NCBI RefSeq assembly: GCF_017313785.1 | Contig: NZ_JAFLNL010000010.1 | Location: forward strand, 120,766-184,765 | Length of the DNA stretch: 64,000 nt | Origin: Flagellimonas aurea | Lineage (GTDB): Bacteria; Bacteroidota; Bacteroidia; Flavobacteriales; Flavobacteriaceae | Direction: 5' to 3' | Shown here: positions 45,401 through 52,882 of the stretch, piece after piece | Layout: the number at the start of each line of letters is the position of its first letter | Numbering within the stretch: the stretch's first letter is position 1 | The notes under the pieces: model-generated | Database searches by the model: none | Seen by the model: only the letters and a program-made list of their open reading frames with translations | Told to the model about the DNA's origin: nothing | Position numbers and translations under genes: made by a program

Positions 45401-46599
45401 TACTTGCTAGTGGTGAATATCGGAATAGGGCCGAACTGATTGCTTCGGATACTTTTGACCCGGATTCCACTCCCAACAATAACTTAGGCTCCGAGGACGA
45501 TCAATCAATAGTGATACCCGTTCCAGGAGGCTTGAGCGATTTGTCGCTTTCCAAAACCGTGGACAACACAAACCCCAACGTTGGTGACGTGGTTCGCTTT
45601 GTGCTGAGCGTTACCAATAATGGCCCGTCCGATGCAAGAAATGTGGAAGTAACCGATATGCTTCCAATGGGTTACACATACCAGTCACACACCTCCACTG
45701 CTGGAATATACAATCAGGCTACCGGAATTTGGCGCATAAACAGGACCATTCTGAATCTGGACACTGAAAGTTTAGAGATTTTGGCCGTTGTAAATGCGCC
45801 AACAGGTGCAGAAAACGAATATTTGAACGAGGCTTTTGTTTCTTCAAGTTTATATCCTGACCCTGATAGCGACCCATCAACCGGAATCGGGGAAGATGAT
45901 TTTGCAGACAGTATTGCGGACGATGACGAGGCATCAGTTTTTGTAGTGCCTCAAACCGCGGATATTGCCATTACAAAAAGCGTAAACAATGCAATGCCCA
46001 ATATAGGGGATGAGGTTGTTTTTGAAATAACGGTGACCAATCAAGGTCTGGATGATGCCACACATATCGGCATACAGGAAGAATTGCCCTTGGGCTATCA
46101 ATTTATCAGTTCGGAGACCACCGTGGGAACCTATGATTTCGAGAATTCATTTTGGGAAATTGAATCCCTTGCGGTTACCGAAACAGCAACCCTATTGCTT
46201 ACTGTTGAGGTTATGGATATTGATGATTATGTGAATAGGGCAAGCCTTGTCTTTGTAGATCAGTGGGACACTAGTGAAACCAATAATGAAGCAGAGGCGT
46301 TTGTAGATCCAAGTTGTCTTGTTGTTTATAACGAGTTTTCCCCTAACGGAGATGGGATCAACGATTATTTTAAGATTGATTGCTTAGGCCATTACCCGAA
46401 TAATACGCTTCAGGTTTATAACCGTTGGGGAAACATCGTTTTCCAGACAAAATCCTATAAAAATAATTGGAATGGTACGCCAAACGGACGCGCTATGGTA
46501 CAGCCCGAAGACCAGTTGCCCGTGGGTACCTATTATTATGTATTGGATTTAGGGGATGGTTCGGAGCCAAGAACGGACTGGTTGTATTTAAACAGATAA
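42454..46599 (+). CDS. Giant DUF11-repeat surface protein with T9SS type B sorting domain
   Basis: About 1381 residues from the ATG at 42454 (MNKPQSSLIF...VGYAQ signal peptide); the frame is open further upstream without a signal peptide. After an Ig/PKD-like N-terminal domain come nine DUF11 repeats of about 130 residues, each opening with ADLSLSKSV-like and VTNNGPSDA-like motifs and ending DSTPNNN..EDDQD. The C-terminal 95 residues are a gliding-motility/CHU_C-type (type B) T9SS domain: YNEFSPNGDGINDYFKI and VYNRWGNIVF. Surface adhesin-like role inferred. Three bases after its stop starts a PorP/SprF-family gene, its likely partner. Confidence 0.92.
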   Translation: MNKPQSSLIFRCFLVLTFLGIASVQVGYAQDCVAIAGPNQVVSQVNAVFMDANAAPVDGLGTWSRLSGPPSVTIADVNDPQTQLLDLVPGDYIFEWTVSGSSCDTASDVVGITVQGIDLEMEIVASNTEPDIGEVVTFTVNMSNFGDIDATNVVVEYFVPSGYSNIAAIDNAGSVDGSQKITWSSISVPVGSNTVSLSFNATVQTPTGTIGEYTHIAEVIYADQMDVDSSANNDDGDQSEDDEDNIDAAPVQADLSLSKSVVGGNMSPYVDSQTSFEISVTNNGPHDATNVQVQDQLMSGFSFDSYSSTSGTYDPITGIWEIGTVGNGTTETLTILVDVNASGNYTNTSQVIASDAFDIDSTPNNTIPAEDDQDNIVLTPEPVIDLSLTKTIDKSPPLVSDNVRFTLTVTNDGPSVATSVQVMDLLPSGYTYVSDDGGGAYNEITGIWSLGPLASGDNASLNILANVNASGDYDNMAEIIGHDQTDIDSSPNNNILGEDDQDEVSVVPEPLVDISVTKAVDQIIPEVGEEILFTVTVQNDGPSDATNIVVTDVLSTGYQLVSSNPSIGTYNSTNGSWVVGDLANGASETLEITVEVLPTGNYTNTAELTNVSEMDVDSSPNNNNESEDDQQTIEPIVIPVADLLLQKSVNVLSPYVGQDVIFTINITNLGPSEATGVAVMDLLPDGYTYVSHGTTAGNYNESSGMWNLNGNLEDTTTETLTIVATVNNTGDHFNVTEVFSSDQYDPNSIPNNNNIFENDQDNAGTTPVPSADLNLDISVDNASPDVGTEIVFTITLTNEGPSDAIGIVVENTLPDGFTYVSDNSGGLFNSSNGIWSVGNLALESQIELQLIAEVNPSGDYTASTELINAIFFDIDSTPGNNVLSEDDQDEQTVVPRHVADISVFKTVSDMNPEVGEEIFFTVEVNNDGPNDAFGLIIEDELRNGYQFVSATTSAGNYDEIAGSWDLPSLTNASTETLEIRVIVLASGEYRNRAELIASDTFDPDSTPNNNLGSEDDQSIVIPVPGGLSDLSLSKTVDNTNPNVGDVVRFVLSVTNNGPSDARNVEVTDMLPMGYTYQSHTSTAGIYNQATGIWRINRTILNLDTESLEILAVVNAPTGAENEYLNEAFVSSSLYPDPDSDPSTGIGEDDFADSIADDDEASVFVVPQTADIAITKSVNNAMPNIGDEVVFEITVTNQGLDDATHIGIQEELPLGYQFISSETTVGTYDFENSFWEIESLAVTETATLLLTVEVMDIDDYVNRASLVFVDQWDTSETNNEAEAFVDPSCLVVYNEFSPNGDGINDYFKIDCLGHYPNNTLQVYNRWGNIVFQTKSYKNNWNGTPNGRAMVQPEDQLPVGTYYYVLDLGDGSEPRTDWLYLNR
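42802..46316 (+). repeat. Nine tandem repeats of about 385-390 bp (DUF11 units)
   Basis: Repeat starts near 42802, 43210, 43603, 43987, 44374, 44763, 45147, 45534 and 45957. Units are similar at protein level (D-[LI]-S-x-x-K opening; GP[SN]DA; EDDQ[DE] acidic end) but diverged in DNA. Confidence 0.8.
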
Positions 46600-46602
46600 A
46601 AA

Positions 46603-47544
46603 ATGGAGATGATTTCATCAAAAGATAGAACAAAGAGATATAGGCAATTGTGTTTGTCGCTACTCTTCTTATGCTCCATTTCCATGTATGGGCAACAGGA
46701 CCCACAGTTCACGCAATATATGTACAACACTATGAGTGTCAATCCCGCATTTGCTGGCAACAACGGGCATTTAACCGCCTTGTTGTTGCACCGGTCGCAA
46801 TGGGTGGGGGTAAATGGTGCTCCCAATACGCAGGTGTTGGCGGTAGATACACCTTTAGAAAATAAACTTGGGGTAGGAGGAATCATATCGCGCGATGCCT
46901 TGGGTCCGTCATCCGAAATATCATTGGACGGAAACGTTTCGTATACCATTCAGTTGGATAGTGCCCATAGCAAACTATCCTTTGGTATGAAGCTCGGCGG
47001 GCGTATTTTTGATGTGGATTTTTCCAAGGGACTTACCGAAGATTCCGATGTGGCTTTCCAGAACAACATCAAGAGCAAGTTTTTCCCCACCATTGGAGCA
47101 GGACTTTATTATGATACAAAAAAGGGGTATTTGGGCTTTGCCATACCCAACTTTTTTTCGCAAAAGCATTATGATGGCGAGGAACAGGAAATCGCAGCAG
47201 AACGCTTGCACTATTATTTTATCGGAGGAAAAGTGGTGGATTTGACCCCAGATGTGAAACTAAAGTCAGCTTTCTTTGTAAAATGGGTGCCCGGTGCTCC
47301 GATTATTGCCGATTTATCGGTGAATGCTATGCTCAGGGAAACCTTCACTTTTGGATTGGCCTACCGTTGGGACGATTCATTTTCCACATTGTTGGGTATG
47401 CAGATCAATCCAAACTTTAGTGCTGGGTATGCTTATGATCTTACCACTTCAAACTTGGCCAGCTATACGGGCGGTTCCCACGAATTATTTGTGCGATATG
47501 AGTTTAAATCTTCCCAAAAACAAAAGGAAGAACCTACATTTTAG
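46603..47544 (+). CDS. PorP/SprF family type IX secretion membrane protein
   Basis: 313 residues with a signal peptide (about 10-28, ending SMYGQ) followed by DPQFTQYMYNTMSVNPAFAG, the hallmark N-terminus of the PorP/SprF family, and a beta-barrel-like remainder. SprF-like proteins help T9SS type B substrates (such as SprB) reach the surface, and are usually encoded just downstream of the substrate, as here with a three-base gap. Confidence 0.93.
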   Translation: MEMISSKDRTKRYRQLCLSLLFLCSISMYGQQDPQFTQYMYNTMSVNPAFAGNNGHLTALLLHRSQWVGVNGAPNTQVLAVDTPLENKLGVGGIISRDALGPSSEISLDGNVSYTIQLDSAHSKLSFGMKLGGRIFDVDFSKGLTEDSDVAFQNNIKSKFFPTIGAGLYYDTKKGYLGFAIPNFFSQKHYDGEEQEIAAERLHYYFIGGKVVDLTPDVKLKSAFFVKWVPGAPIIADLSVNAMLRETFTFGLAYRWDDSFSTLLGMQINPNFSAGYAYDLTTSNLASYTGGSHELFVRYEFKSSQKQKEEPTF

Positions 47545-47613
47545 TTAAGGGTAGGCTTGGCCCGAAAATAGTGGTTAACTTTACAACGATAATCGCTTAT
47601 AAATCGATATGTT

Positions 47614-48195
47614 ATGGAAAGGAATGAGCTGTATCCCGTTTTTTTGAAGGTAAACAACTTAAATGTACTCATTGTTGGGGGTGGAAATGTTGGATTGGAA
47701 AAACTGACTTTTTTATTGAAGTCAAGTCCCAATGCGCAGGTACAAATGGTTGCACCTGAATTTTTGCCTGAAACATTAAAGTTGGCGGGAAATCATAATG
47801 TAGAGATTACAAAAGATGTTTATCAAGAAAAGTATCTGGAAGGAAAGCATATGGTCGTGGCCTGTACGGATAAACCCGAAGTGAACGAGCAGGTGTACCA
47901 CGATTGCAGAAAGTTGAGCAAATTGGTAAATGTGGCGGATAATCCACCGTTCTGTGATTTTTATATGGGCGGTATTGTTACCAAGGGAAATGTAAAGGTG
48001 GCCATTTCGACTAACGGACATTCTCCGACAACGGCAAAAAGATTGAGACAGTTCTTTGAGGACGTGCTCCCAGAAAACATTGATGACTTGGTCAAGAACT
48101 TGAACGAATACCGAAAAACCCTTAAGGGTGACTTTGAACAAAAGGTCGAGGCATTGAACGAGTTTACCAAAGGCTTGGTCAACAAGAAAGGTTGA
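47614..48195 (+). CDS. Precorrin-2 dehydrogenase / siroheme synthase N-domain
   Basis: 193 residues with NAD-binding Rossmann motif LIVGGGNVGLEKLTFLL (residues 20-36), VVACTDKPEVN and the CysG-N-type NPPFCDFYMGGIVTKGNVKVAISTNG. Oxidises precorrin-2 to sirohydrochlorin and may insert iron, to give siroheme for sulfite/nitrite reductases. The uroporphyrinogen methyltransferase part of CysG is missing, so a separate SUMT is expected elsewhere. It is not in an operon with sulfur genes here. Confidence 0.9.
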   Translation: MERNELYPVFLKVNNLNVLIVGGGNVGLEKLTFLLKSSPNAQVQMVAPEFLPETLKLAGNHNVEITKDVYQEKYLEGKHMVVACTDKPEVNEQVYHDCRKLSKLVNVADNPPFCDFYMGGIVTKGNVKVAISTNGHSPTTAKRLRQFFEDVLPENIDDLVKNLNEYRKTLKGDFEQKVEALNEFTKGLVNKKG

Positions 48196-48200
48196 TAAGG

Positions 48201-48662
48201 CTATAAACGTTTCATCGCCTCTATCAAATCATCTCTTTTTCTTGGTGAAATATTCACCTGCATATCATTGCTCATGATAAGGTGCCCTCCATCAGATTTA
48301 ACATATTTCTTTACCTTCTTCAAGTTGATAAGGAAACTGTTGTGTACCCGCATAAAGTTGTGTTCGGAAAGTAGTATTTCGTATTCCTTTAGATGCTTGC
48401 TCACCAAGAGCATACTTTCATCTTGCAACATAAAACAAGTGTACGAGCCATCCGCTTTGCAGGCCACTATGTCATCTAAGGCAATAAACTCCATTCCAGC
48501 CGTGGTGGCCAAGCAAATTTTTTCGGGACGTACTTTTCCGCGAGAAATGCTTTGCATTAATATATCTAGCTGTTCTCTGTAAACATTGGTGTCCATTCGG
48601 TTTCTTGCCTTTTCCACCGCTTGCTGAAGTTCGTCCAAATCTATAGGTTTTAGTAAATGCAT
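48201..48662 (-). CDS. LytTR DNA-binding protein without a receiver domain (truncated regulator?)
   Basis: 153 residues. Starts MHLLKPIDLDELQQAVEKA, which matches the very end of a response-regulator receiver (the LLKPID helix), then a LytTR DNA-binding domain (about 50-153: CLATTAGMEFIALDDIVACKADGSY, HNFMRVHNSFLINLKKVKKYVKSDGGHL). The aspartate-bearing receiver is missing; upstream DNA in this frame meets a stop (TAG) about 15 codons before, and other frames show no receiver. Probably a 5'-deleted remnant of a response regulator; if expressed it would be phosphorylation-independent. No sensor kinase is nearby. Confidence 0.7.
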   Translation of the reverse strand: MHLLKPIDLDELQQAVEKARNRMDTNVYREQLDILMQSISRGKVRPEKICLATTAGMEFIALDDIVACKADGSYTCFMLQDESMLLVSKHLKEYEILLSEHNFMRVHNSFLINLKKVKKYVKSDGGHLIMSNDMQVNISPRKRDDLIEAMKRL

Positions 48663-48817
48663 GAATGCGGGTTTTGAATTGACGGATGGGCCAGTTGAGT
48701 TTATCTAGGTTTTTTTGAAGCCCCTTTTTTTGCCGAAATATGAGATCTTGATGGTTACCTGAACAAGCCAATAATTCTCTGGATTGATAAATTATGGAGA
48801 AGGTGGGTTACAAATAA

Positions 48818-48976
48818 AAAAAACCATTAAAACCAAGGAACTTTTGTAGTTCCTTGGCGTAACGGAAACCTCAACTAAACTAAACACTTTTTTGACCAAC
48901 AGTCGCCAAAAGTGAATTGCTATCTGTGCATGCGTTATATTGATCTTGCTTATCAATATGCACTAACGCTTTATTG
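48818..48976 (-). ncRNA. Candidate small RNA with 5' hairpin and terminator
   Basis: On the minus strand a TATTTTTG -10 box (48982-48989) is followed by a structured segment: stem GCGTT...AACGC enclosing ATATTGAT/ATCAATAT (48932-48969). About 80 nt later comes a terminator-like hairpin CCAAGGAACT/AGTTCCTTGG (48833-48857) with a T-rich tail. The predicted length is about 150-160 nt. No known family recognised and no clear -33 element, so this is a proposal. Confidence 0.35.
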
Positions 48977-49083
48977 CAGGACAAAAATAGAATCAATAAA
49001 TGAGATTTTAGGACCCCAATTAACGGATGCCCCTTTTGAACCAATGAATGGCCCAATTGAATTGGTGGGTGAAAATTTGACAT

Positions 49084-49110
49084 AAAAAAACAGCCCTTTA
49101 AGGCTGTCTT
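49084..49110 (-). terminator. Terminator after the YegP-like gene
   Basis: Stem ACAGCC/GGCTGT with a 6-nt loop; on the minus strand followed by TTTTTTT. Confidence 0.75.
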
Positions 49111-49136
49111 AATCGTTGTAAAATGATACCAGTTTT

Positions 49137-49466
49137 TTAGGAAATTTCTTCCACTGATGCGTCTGGTGCATTTTTTTTGACGGATGCAATGCCATTTTCC
49201 ATAGCAGAATCGCTGGAATACATTTCGCTATTTCCGATAACTTGTCCGTTGGATGCTTTTAGGTTAAAGTATGGACTGCCATCTTTCGCTGTGTTTCTTT
49301 CAAAATTATCATCGTCCTGTGAATGTTTTTTTACAGATTCGATACCATTTTCGCAAGCAGATTTGGTGGTGTACCCTTGGCTGCTCAAAATAACTTGGCC
49401 ATTTCCAGCTTTTAAATTAAACCTGAACTTTCCGGCTTTATCCGTGTTAATCTCAAATTTTCCCAT
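49137..49466 (-). CDS. YegP-like protein with two DUF1508 repeats
   Basis: 109 residues made of two DUF1508 units (about 1-48 and 52-100). Each has FNLKA.NGQVI and S.A.ENGI.SVKK (KFRFNLKAGNGQVILSSQGY; PYFNLKASNGQVIGNSEMY). YegP family proteins are small, often strongly expressed and of unknown function. Monocistronic with a terminator. Confidence 0.9.
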   Translation of the reverse strand: MGKFEINTDKAGKFRFNLKAGNGQVILSSQGYTTKSACENGIESVKKHSQDDDNFERNTAKDGSPYFNLKASNGQVIGNSEMYSSDSAMENGIASVKKNAPDASVEEIS

Positions 49467-49576
49467 ATTTTATATATTTTAAGTAATAAATCTAGAGATT
49501 TTCTTAAAAAACTACCAATAAATACGTTGAAATTTGATAATAAAATAAAGTTTCAGACCTTGCTGGATGTGCCTTA

Positions 49577-49608
49577 TAAAAAAAGGAGACCAATGGCCTC
49601 CCTTTTTA
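49577..49608 (-). terminator. Terminator after proA
   Basis: AAAAAGGAG ... CTCCCTTTTT hairpin (one unpaired C); the minus strand reads into a T run. Confidence 0.75.
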
Positions 49609-49627
49609 GTTTGATGAAATATATAGG

Positions 49628-50827
49628 TTATACCCTGATCTGCCCATCGCCAAATACATAGTATTTGTTGGTGACCAATTGTTTTAGTCCGAGTGGCCCT
49701 CGGTGGTGCAATTTGTCCGTACTGATTGCGAGCTCAGCACCAACGCCCATTTGTCCACCATCAGTGAAACGGGTGGATGCGTTTTGGTATACCGCAGCAC
49801 AGTCCACATTTTCCATGAACGTTTTGGCTACACTATTGTTCTCCGTCATTATGGATGCTGAGTGACCTCCAGAGTTCTTGTTGATTTTCTCCATGGCTTC
49901 GTCGATGTTGTCGACTGCACCAATTACGCACTTCATGGCCAAAAACTCTTCTTGCCAGATGGACTCATCGGTAATTGCGTTCTCATTGGTCAATGTTTTT
50001 TTGACTTCATTATCCACGATTATGGATACATTGTTTGCCGTGAGTACTTGTTGTAATTCCTTGAGCTTGTCTTCATAACCATCAATTTGAGTATCAACCA
50101 AAATTTTGTCCAAGGCATTACAGGCCGAAATCTTATGGGTTTTTGCGTTCAAAATCACTTTCAAACTTTTTTCCCAATCGGCTTCTTTGTGCACATATAG
50201 GAAATTGTTCCCTCTACCGCTAATGAGCACCGCGCATTTGGCGTGTTCTTTTACAAAATTGATCAAGCGCTCGCCGCCACGGGGAACAATAAGGTCTAGC
50301 TCTTGGTCCGGATTCCTAAGGAACTCTTGTGTTTGGGTCCTGTCCATCTCCATAAACTGGATATAATCTTTGGATAGACCATTTTCGGTCAGGGCTTGAT
50401 GCCAGAACTTAACCAAGGCTTTGTTGCTGTGGTAAGCTTCCTTACCTCCTTTGAGCAATATTTTATTATTCGCCTTAAATGCAAGTACGGCTGCCTCAAT
50501 GGTTACATCGGGGCGGGACTCGTAAATAATCATTATGGTGCCAAAAGGAGCAGTTCTGTTGATGATTTTGAGTCCGTTGTCCAATTCCCTTGTGGAGATT
50601 TCCTTATTGACAGGGTCATCTTGCAAGCGAACTTCTTTCACGGCCTGAATCATTTGATCCACTTTCTTTTGGTCCACCACCAAACGATCGTACAATGCTT
50701 GATCGTCACGGTTGAATGCATCTAGATCTTTTTTGTTTGCTTGGAGCAATTCGTCCCGATTTTCATCAAGGATTCGCTCCATATCTTGTAATACTTTATT
50801 TTTTAAATCTGTTTTTAATAATTTCAT
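49628..50827 (-). CDS. proA: Glutamate-5-semialdehyde dehydrogenase
   Basis: Second step of proline synthesis: reduces glutamyl-5-phosphate to the semialdehyde with NADPH. 399 residues with catalytic Cys in KISACNALDKILV and NADP-side motif GTIMIIYESRPDVT; the C-terminal TDGGQMGVGAELAIST is typical. Third gene of proC-proB-proA; proB stop is 5 bp upstream of its ATG. Terminator follows. Confidence 0.96.
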   Translation of the reverse strand: MKLLKTDLKNKVLQDMERILDENRDELLQANKKDLDAFNRDDQALYDRLVVDQKKVDQMIQAVKEVRLQDDPVNKEISTRELDNGLKIINRTAPFGTIMIIYESRPDVTIEAAVLAFKANNKILLKGGKEAYHSNKALVKFWHQALTENGLSKDYIQFMEMDRTQTQEFLRNPDQELDLIVPRGGERLINFVKEHAKCAVLISGRGNNFLYVHKEADWEKSLKVILNAKTHKISACNALDKILVDTQIDGYEDKLKELQQVLTANNVSIIVDNEVKKTLTNENAITDESIWQEEFLAMKCVIGAVDNIDEAMEKINKNSGGHSASIMTENNSVAKTFMENVDCAAVYQNASTRFTDGGQMGVGAELAISTDKLHHRGPLGLKQLVTNKYYVFGDGQIRV

Positions 50828-50832
50828 TGTTG

Positions 50833-51603
50833 TTATTTTGAAACTTCTGTTCCTACGTTCTTTCCTTCTACAACATCCAAGATTACGTTATCTCGTTTAC
50901 CGTTTACAATGTAGGATGGAATATCGGCTGCTGCTGCTTTTTGGGCATAGTTTAATTTTGATCCCATACCACCGCGGCCTTCGCCTTCTTGTTTGTTTCC
51001 TTCTTCTATATACTTGTCCAAGTCTTCTTTTGGCTCGACTTTGTCGATTACCTTAGAATCCGCTTTTTCTGGATGTCCATCGTAAAGGCCATCAATATCC
51101 GTCATTAGGATCAGTTTATCGGCCTTCATCAATTGCGCCAGCAAAGTGGCCAATTCATCATTGTCCGAAAACATGGACATGGATACGGAAACGGCATCAT
51201 CCTCATTGGCAATCGGAATCACTCCTTCGGAAAGGAGTCCTTCCAAGCAATTGATCATGTTGTCGCGGTGTACACCAGGATTAAAATCCCTTTTTGTTGG
51301 GAGTACCTGGGCACATTTCATTCCGTAATCATTAAAAATATTGTAATAATGTCTCATCATTCTGGGTTGCCCAATGGCGGAATATACCTGCCTACGTTGG
51401 GTCTTATCTTTGATCTTTGCTTTTCCCAGAACCTCTTTACCGGCGATTACCGATCCAGAGGAGACCAATATGGTCATGATGTCTCGTTCGTACAGCTCTG
51501 CAATTTGTTGTACCAAATTGTTAAGAACTGGTCTTACAATTCTGTTGTCTTTGTTGGTCATCACATTTGTACCTACTTTGACGACCACTAGTTCTTTATA
51601 CAT
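50833..51603 (-). CDS. proB: Glutamate 5-kinase (short form without PUA)
   Basis: First step of proline synthesis: phosphorylates glutamate. 256 residues: the amino-acid-kinase domain only, with VVKVGTNVMTNKD, ILVSSGSVIAGKEVL, NDELATLLAQLM and GRGGMGSKLNYAQKA. The C-terminal PUA domain of many ProB proteins is absent, as in other Bacteroidetes. Lies between proC (3 bp gap) and proA (5 bp gap). Confidence 0.95.
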   Translation of the reverse strand: MYKELVVVKVGTNVMTNKDNRIVRPVLNNLVQQIAELYERDIMTILVSSGSVIAGKEVLGKAKIKDKTQRRQVYSAIGQPRMMRHYYNIFNDYGMKCAQVLPTKRDFNPGVHRDNMINCLEGLLSEGVIPIANEDDAVSVSMSMFSDNDELATLLAQLMKADKLILMTDIDGLYDGHPEKADSKVIDKVEPKEDLDKYIEEGNKQEGEGRGGMGSKLNYAQKAAAADIPSYIVNGKRDNVILDVVEGKNVGTEVSK

Positions 51604-51606
51604 GTT

Positions 51607-52413
51607 TTAGTATTCTTCGCCCAGTTCCACAGCTCTACCGAATGCTGCAAAGGCGGCTTCTTTGATTAATTCGTTTACATTGTTGTCTTCCATGGAGTCC
51701 AAGGCGGCCCTGGTGGTTCCTCCTTTGGAGGCTACCATCTCCATCCAAGTGTCGGGATTTAGGTTGTTCTGGTTGAACAATTCCACGGCACCGGTAAAGG
51801 TTTGGCTCACGAGTACTTTGGATACATTTTCGGAGAATCCCATTTGTAGTGCGGCTTCCATCATACTTTGCATAAAATAGAATACGTAGGCCGGTCCACT
51901 TCCGGAAATTCCGGTGGATGCATCAATATATTTCTCACTTTTCACTCTAAGCGATTTACCCGTTGTATCCAACAGCCCTTCGACCATAAAAAGTTCCAAT
52001 CGGGAAACCTCCTCGGCGGACACGTAGCTGGTCAAACCTTTACCAACCTGAGCTGGCAGATTAGGCATGGCCCTCACCACTTTTTTGATACCAAGGGCTT
52101 CCTGTATATAGTTGATAGTGACCCCTGCCATTATGGAAATGAACAATTGTTCTGGGTTAACCAATGATTTCATGCGCCCAAAAAGTTCTTCGGCATGATA
52201 GGGTTTTACGGCCAAAAAGATGATATCCGCTTGTGGTACACAATCTTCGATTTTGTCAATGGCATCGAAATAGGCTATTTTACCTACTTCTTCCAATTTT
52301 TCTTTTGATTTGTCCAGCACCATGATGTTGCGTTTTTTCAACAATTTGGATTTAGACATACCTGTGGCATAGGTAAGCCCCATGTTACCTGCGCCAATAA
52401 CCAATACTTTCAT
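51607..52413 (-). CDS. proC: Pyrroline-5-carboxylate reductase
   Basis: Last step of proline synthesis, reducing P5C to proline with NAD(P)H. 268 residues with Rossmann GAGNMGLTYATGM, FLAVKPYHAEELF, RAMPNLPAQVGKGLT, and the P5C site STGISGSGPAYVFYFMQSM. First of the proCBA run; 40 bp upstream lies the 63-residue basic protein gene, so a longer transcript that includes the S21 paralogue is possible. Confidence 0.96.
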   Translation of the reverse strand: MKVLVIGAGNMGLTYATGMSKSKLLKKRNIMVLDKSKEKLEEVGKIAYFDAIDKIEDCVPQADIIFLAVKPYHAEELFGRMKSLVNPEQLFISIMAGVTINYIQEALGIKKVVRAMPNLPAQVGKGLTSYVSAEEVSRLELFMVEGLLDTTGKSLRVKSEKYIDASTGISGSGPAYVFYFMQSMMEAALQMGFSENVSKVLVSQTFTGAVELFNQNNLNPDTWMEMVASKGGTTRAALDSMEDNNVNELIKEAAFAAFGRAVELGEEY

Positions 52414-52453
52414 TGTTTATATTAAAAGGTTTATATAAAAAGTTCTAATGATG

Positions 52454-52645
52454 TTATGATAATACGTTGCAATCGTGGCAATCTTTGACCTTGCCGTAGT
52501 ATGTTGAACGGTATCTGTGCAAAGTGCGTACTGGAAGTCCCATTATGTACCTTCTTATATAGGTGACACGGGTAGTAAGTTCTCCCATTTTAACGCTATA
52601 GCGTTTTTCATATCTTGTTTCCCTTTTAATTCTTGAAAGTCTCAT
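52454..52645 (-). CDS. Small very basic protein of unknown function
   Basis: 63 residues, about one quarter Arg/Lys with many Tyr, ending in a Cys-rich KDCHDCNVLS tail (C-x-x-C with His). Not a recognised family. The basic character and position 34 bp after an S21 paralogue suggest nucleic-acid or ribosome binding (inferred). Could be a zinc-binding small protein. Confidence 0.55.
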   Translation of the reverse strand: MRLSRIKRETRYEKRYSVKMGELTTRVTYIRRYIMGLPVRTLHRYRSTYYGKVKDCHDCNVLS

Positions 52646-52679
52646 TTTATTGTTATTGATACTTTAATTTTTGATGTTA

Positions 52680-52874
52680 TTAGTCTTCCTGTTCGTTCAG
52701 GAATTGCTCTTTATATTGTGCCTTTTTAAGTGTTTTTCGGCGTTCTACTGATTTTTTGGTATACTCTTGCCGGCTGCGTATTTGGTCCAAACGCTTTGTG
52801 TTTCTATATTTCCTTTTATAGCGTTTTAGAGCCCTTTCAATACTTTCACCTGGCTTAACTTCTATTTTTAACAT
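52680..52874 (-). CDS. rpsU: Ribosomal protein bS21 paralogue
   Basis: 64 residues: IEVKPGESIERALKRYKRKYR at the start, then RSRQEYTKKSVERRKTLKKAQYKEQF, a clear bS21. It is closer to canonical bS21 than the copy at 27963-28157; about half the residues agree between the two. It may be the housekeeping copy or another variant. Its context is not the usual one: an acetyltransferase gene ends 8 bp upstream and a 63-residue basic protein gene follows, suggesting a special regulon. Confidence 0.9.
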   Translation of the reverse strand: MLKIEVKPGESIERALKRYKRKYRNTKRLDQIRSRQEYTKKSVERRKTLKKAQYKEQFLNEQED

Positions 52875-52882
52875 ATAATGGT

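Larger units (their letters stand above)
48663..49136. other. Gene-poor stretch with hairpins and a possible small RNA
   Basis: No protein gene is convincing; the minus-strand frame at 48880-49083 has no family resemblance. It contains the RNA candidate at about 48818-48976 and the YegP terminator at 49084-49110. Confidence 0.5.

Noticed and set aside
42802-46316. CRISPR-like or satellite array
   Set aside because: The repeats are protein-domain repeats (DUF11) in one continuous frame.
48472-48771. Frameshifted receiver domain of the LytTR regulator
   Set aside because: I checked the other frames upstream of LLKPID; none shows receiver motifs, so deletion rather than a frameshift is likelier.
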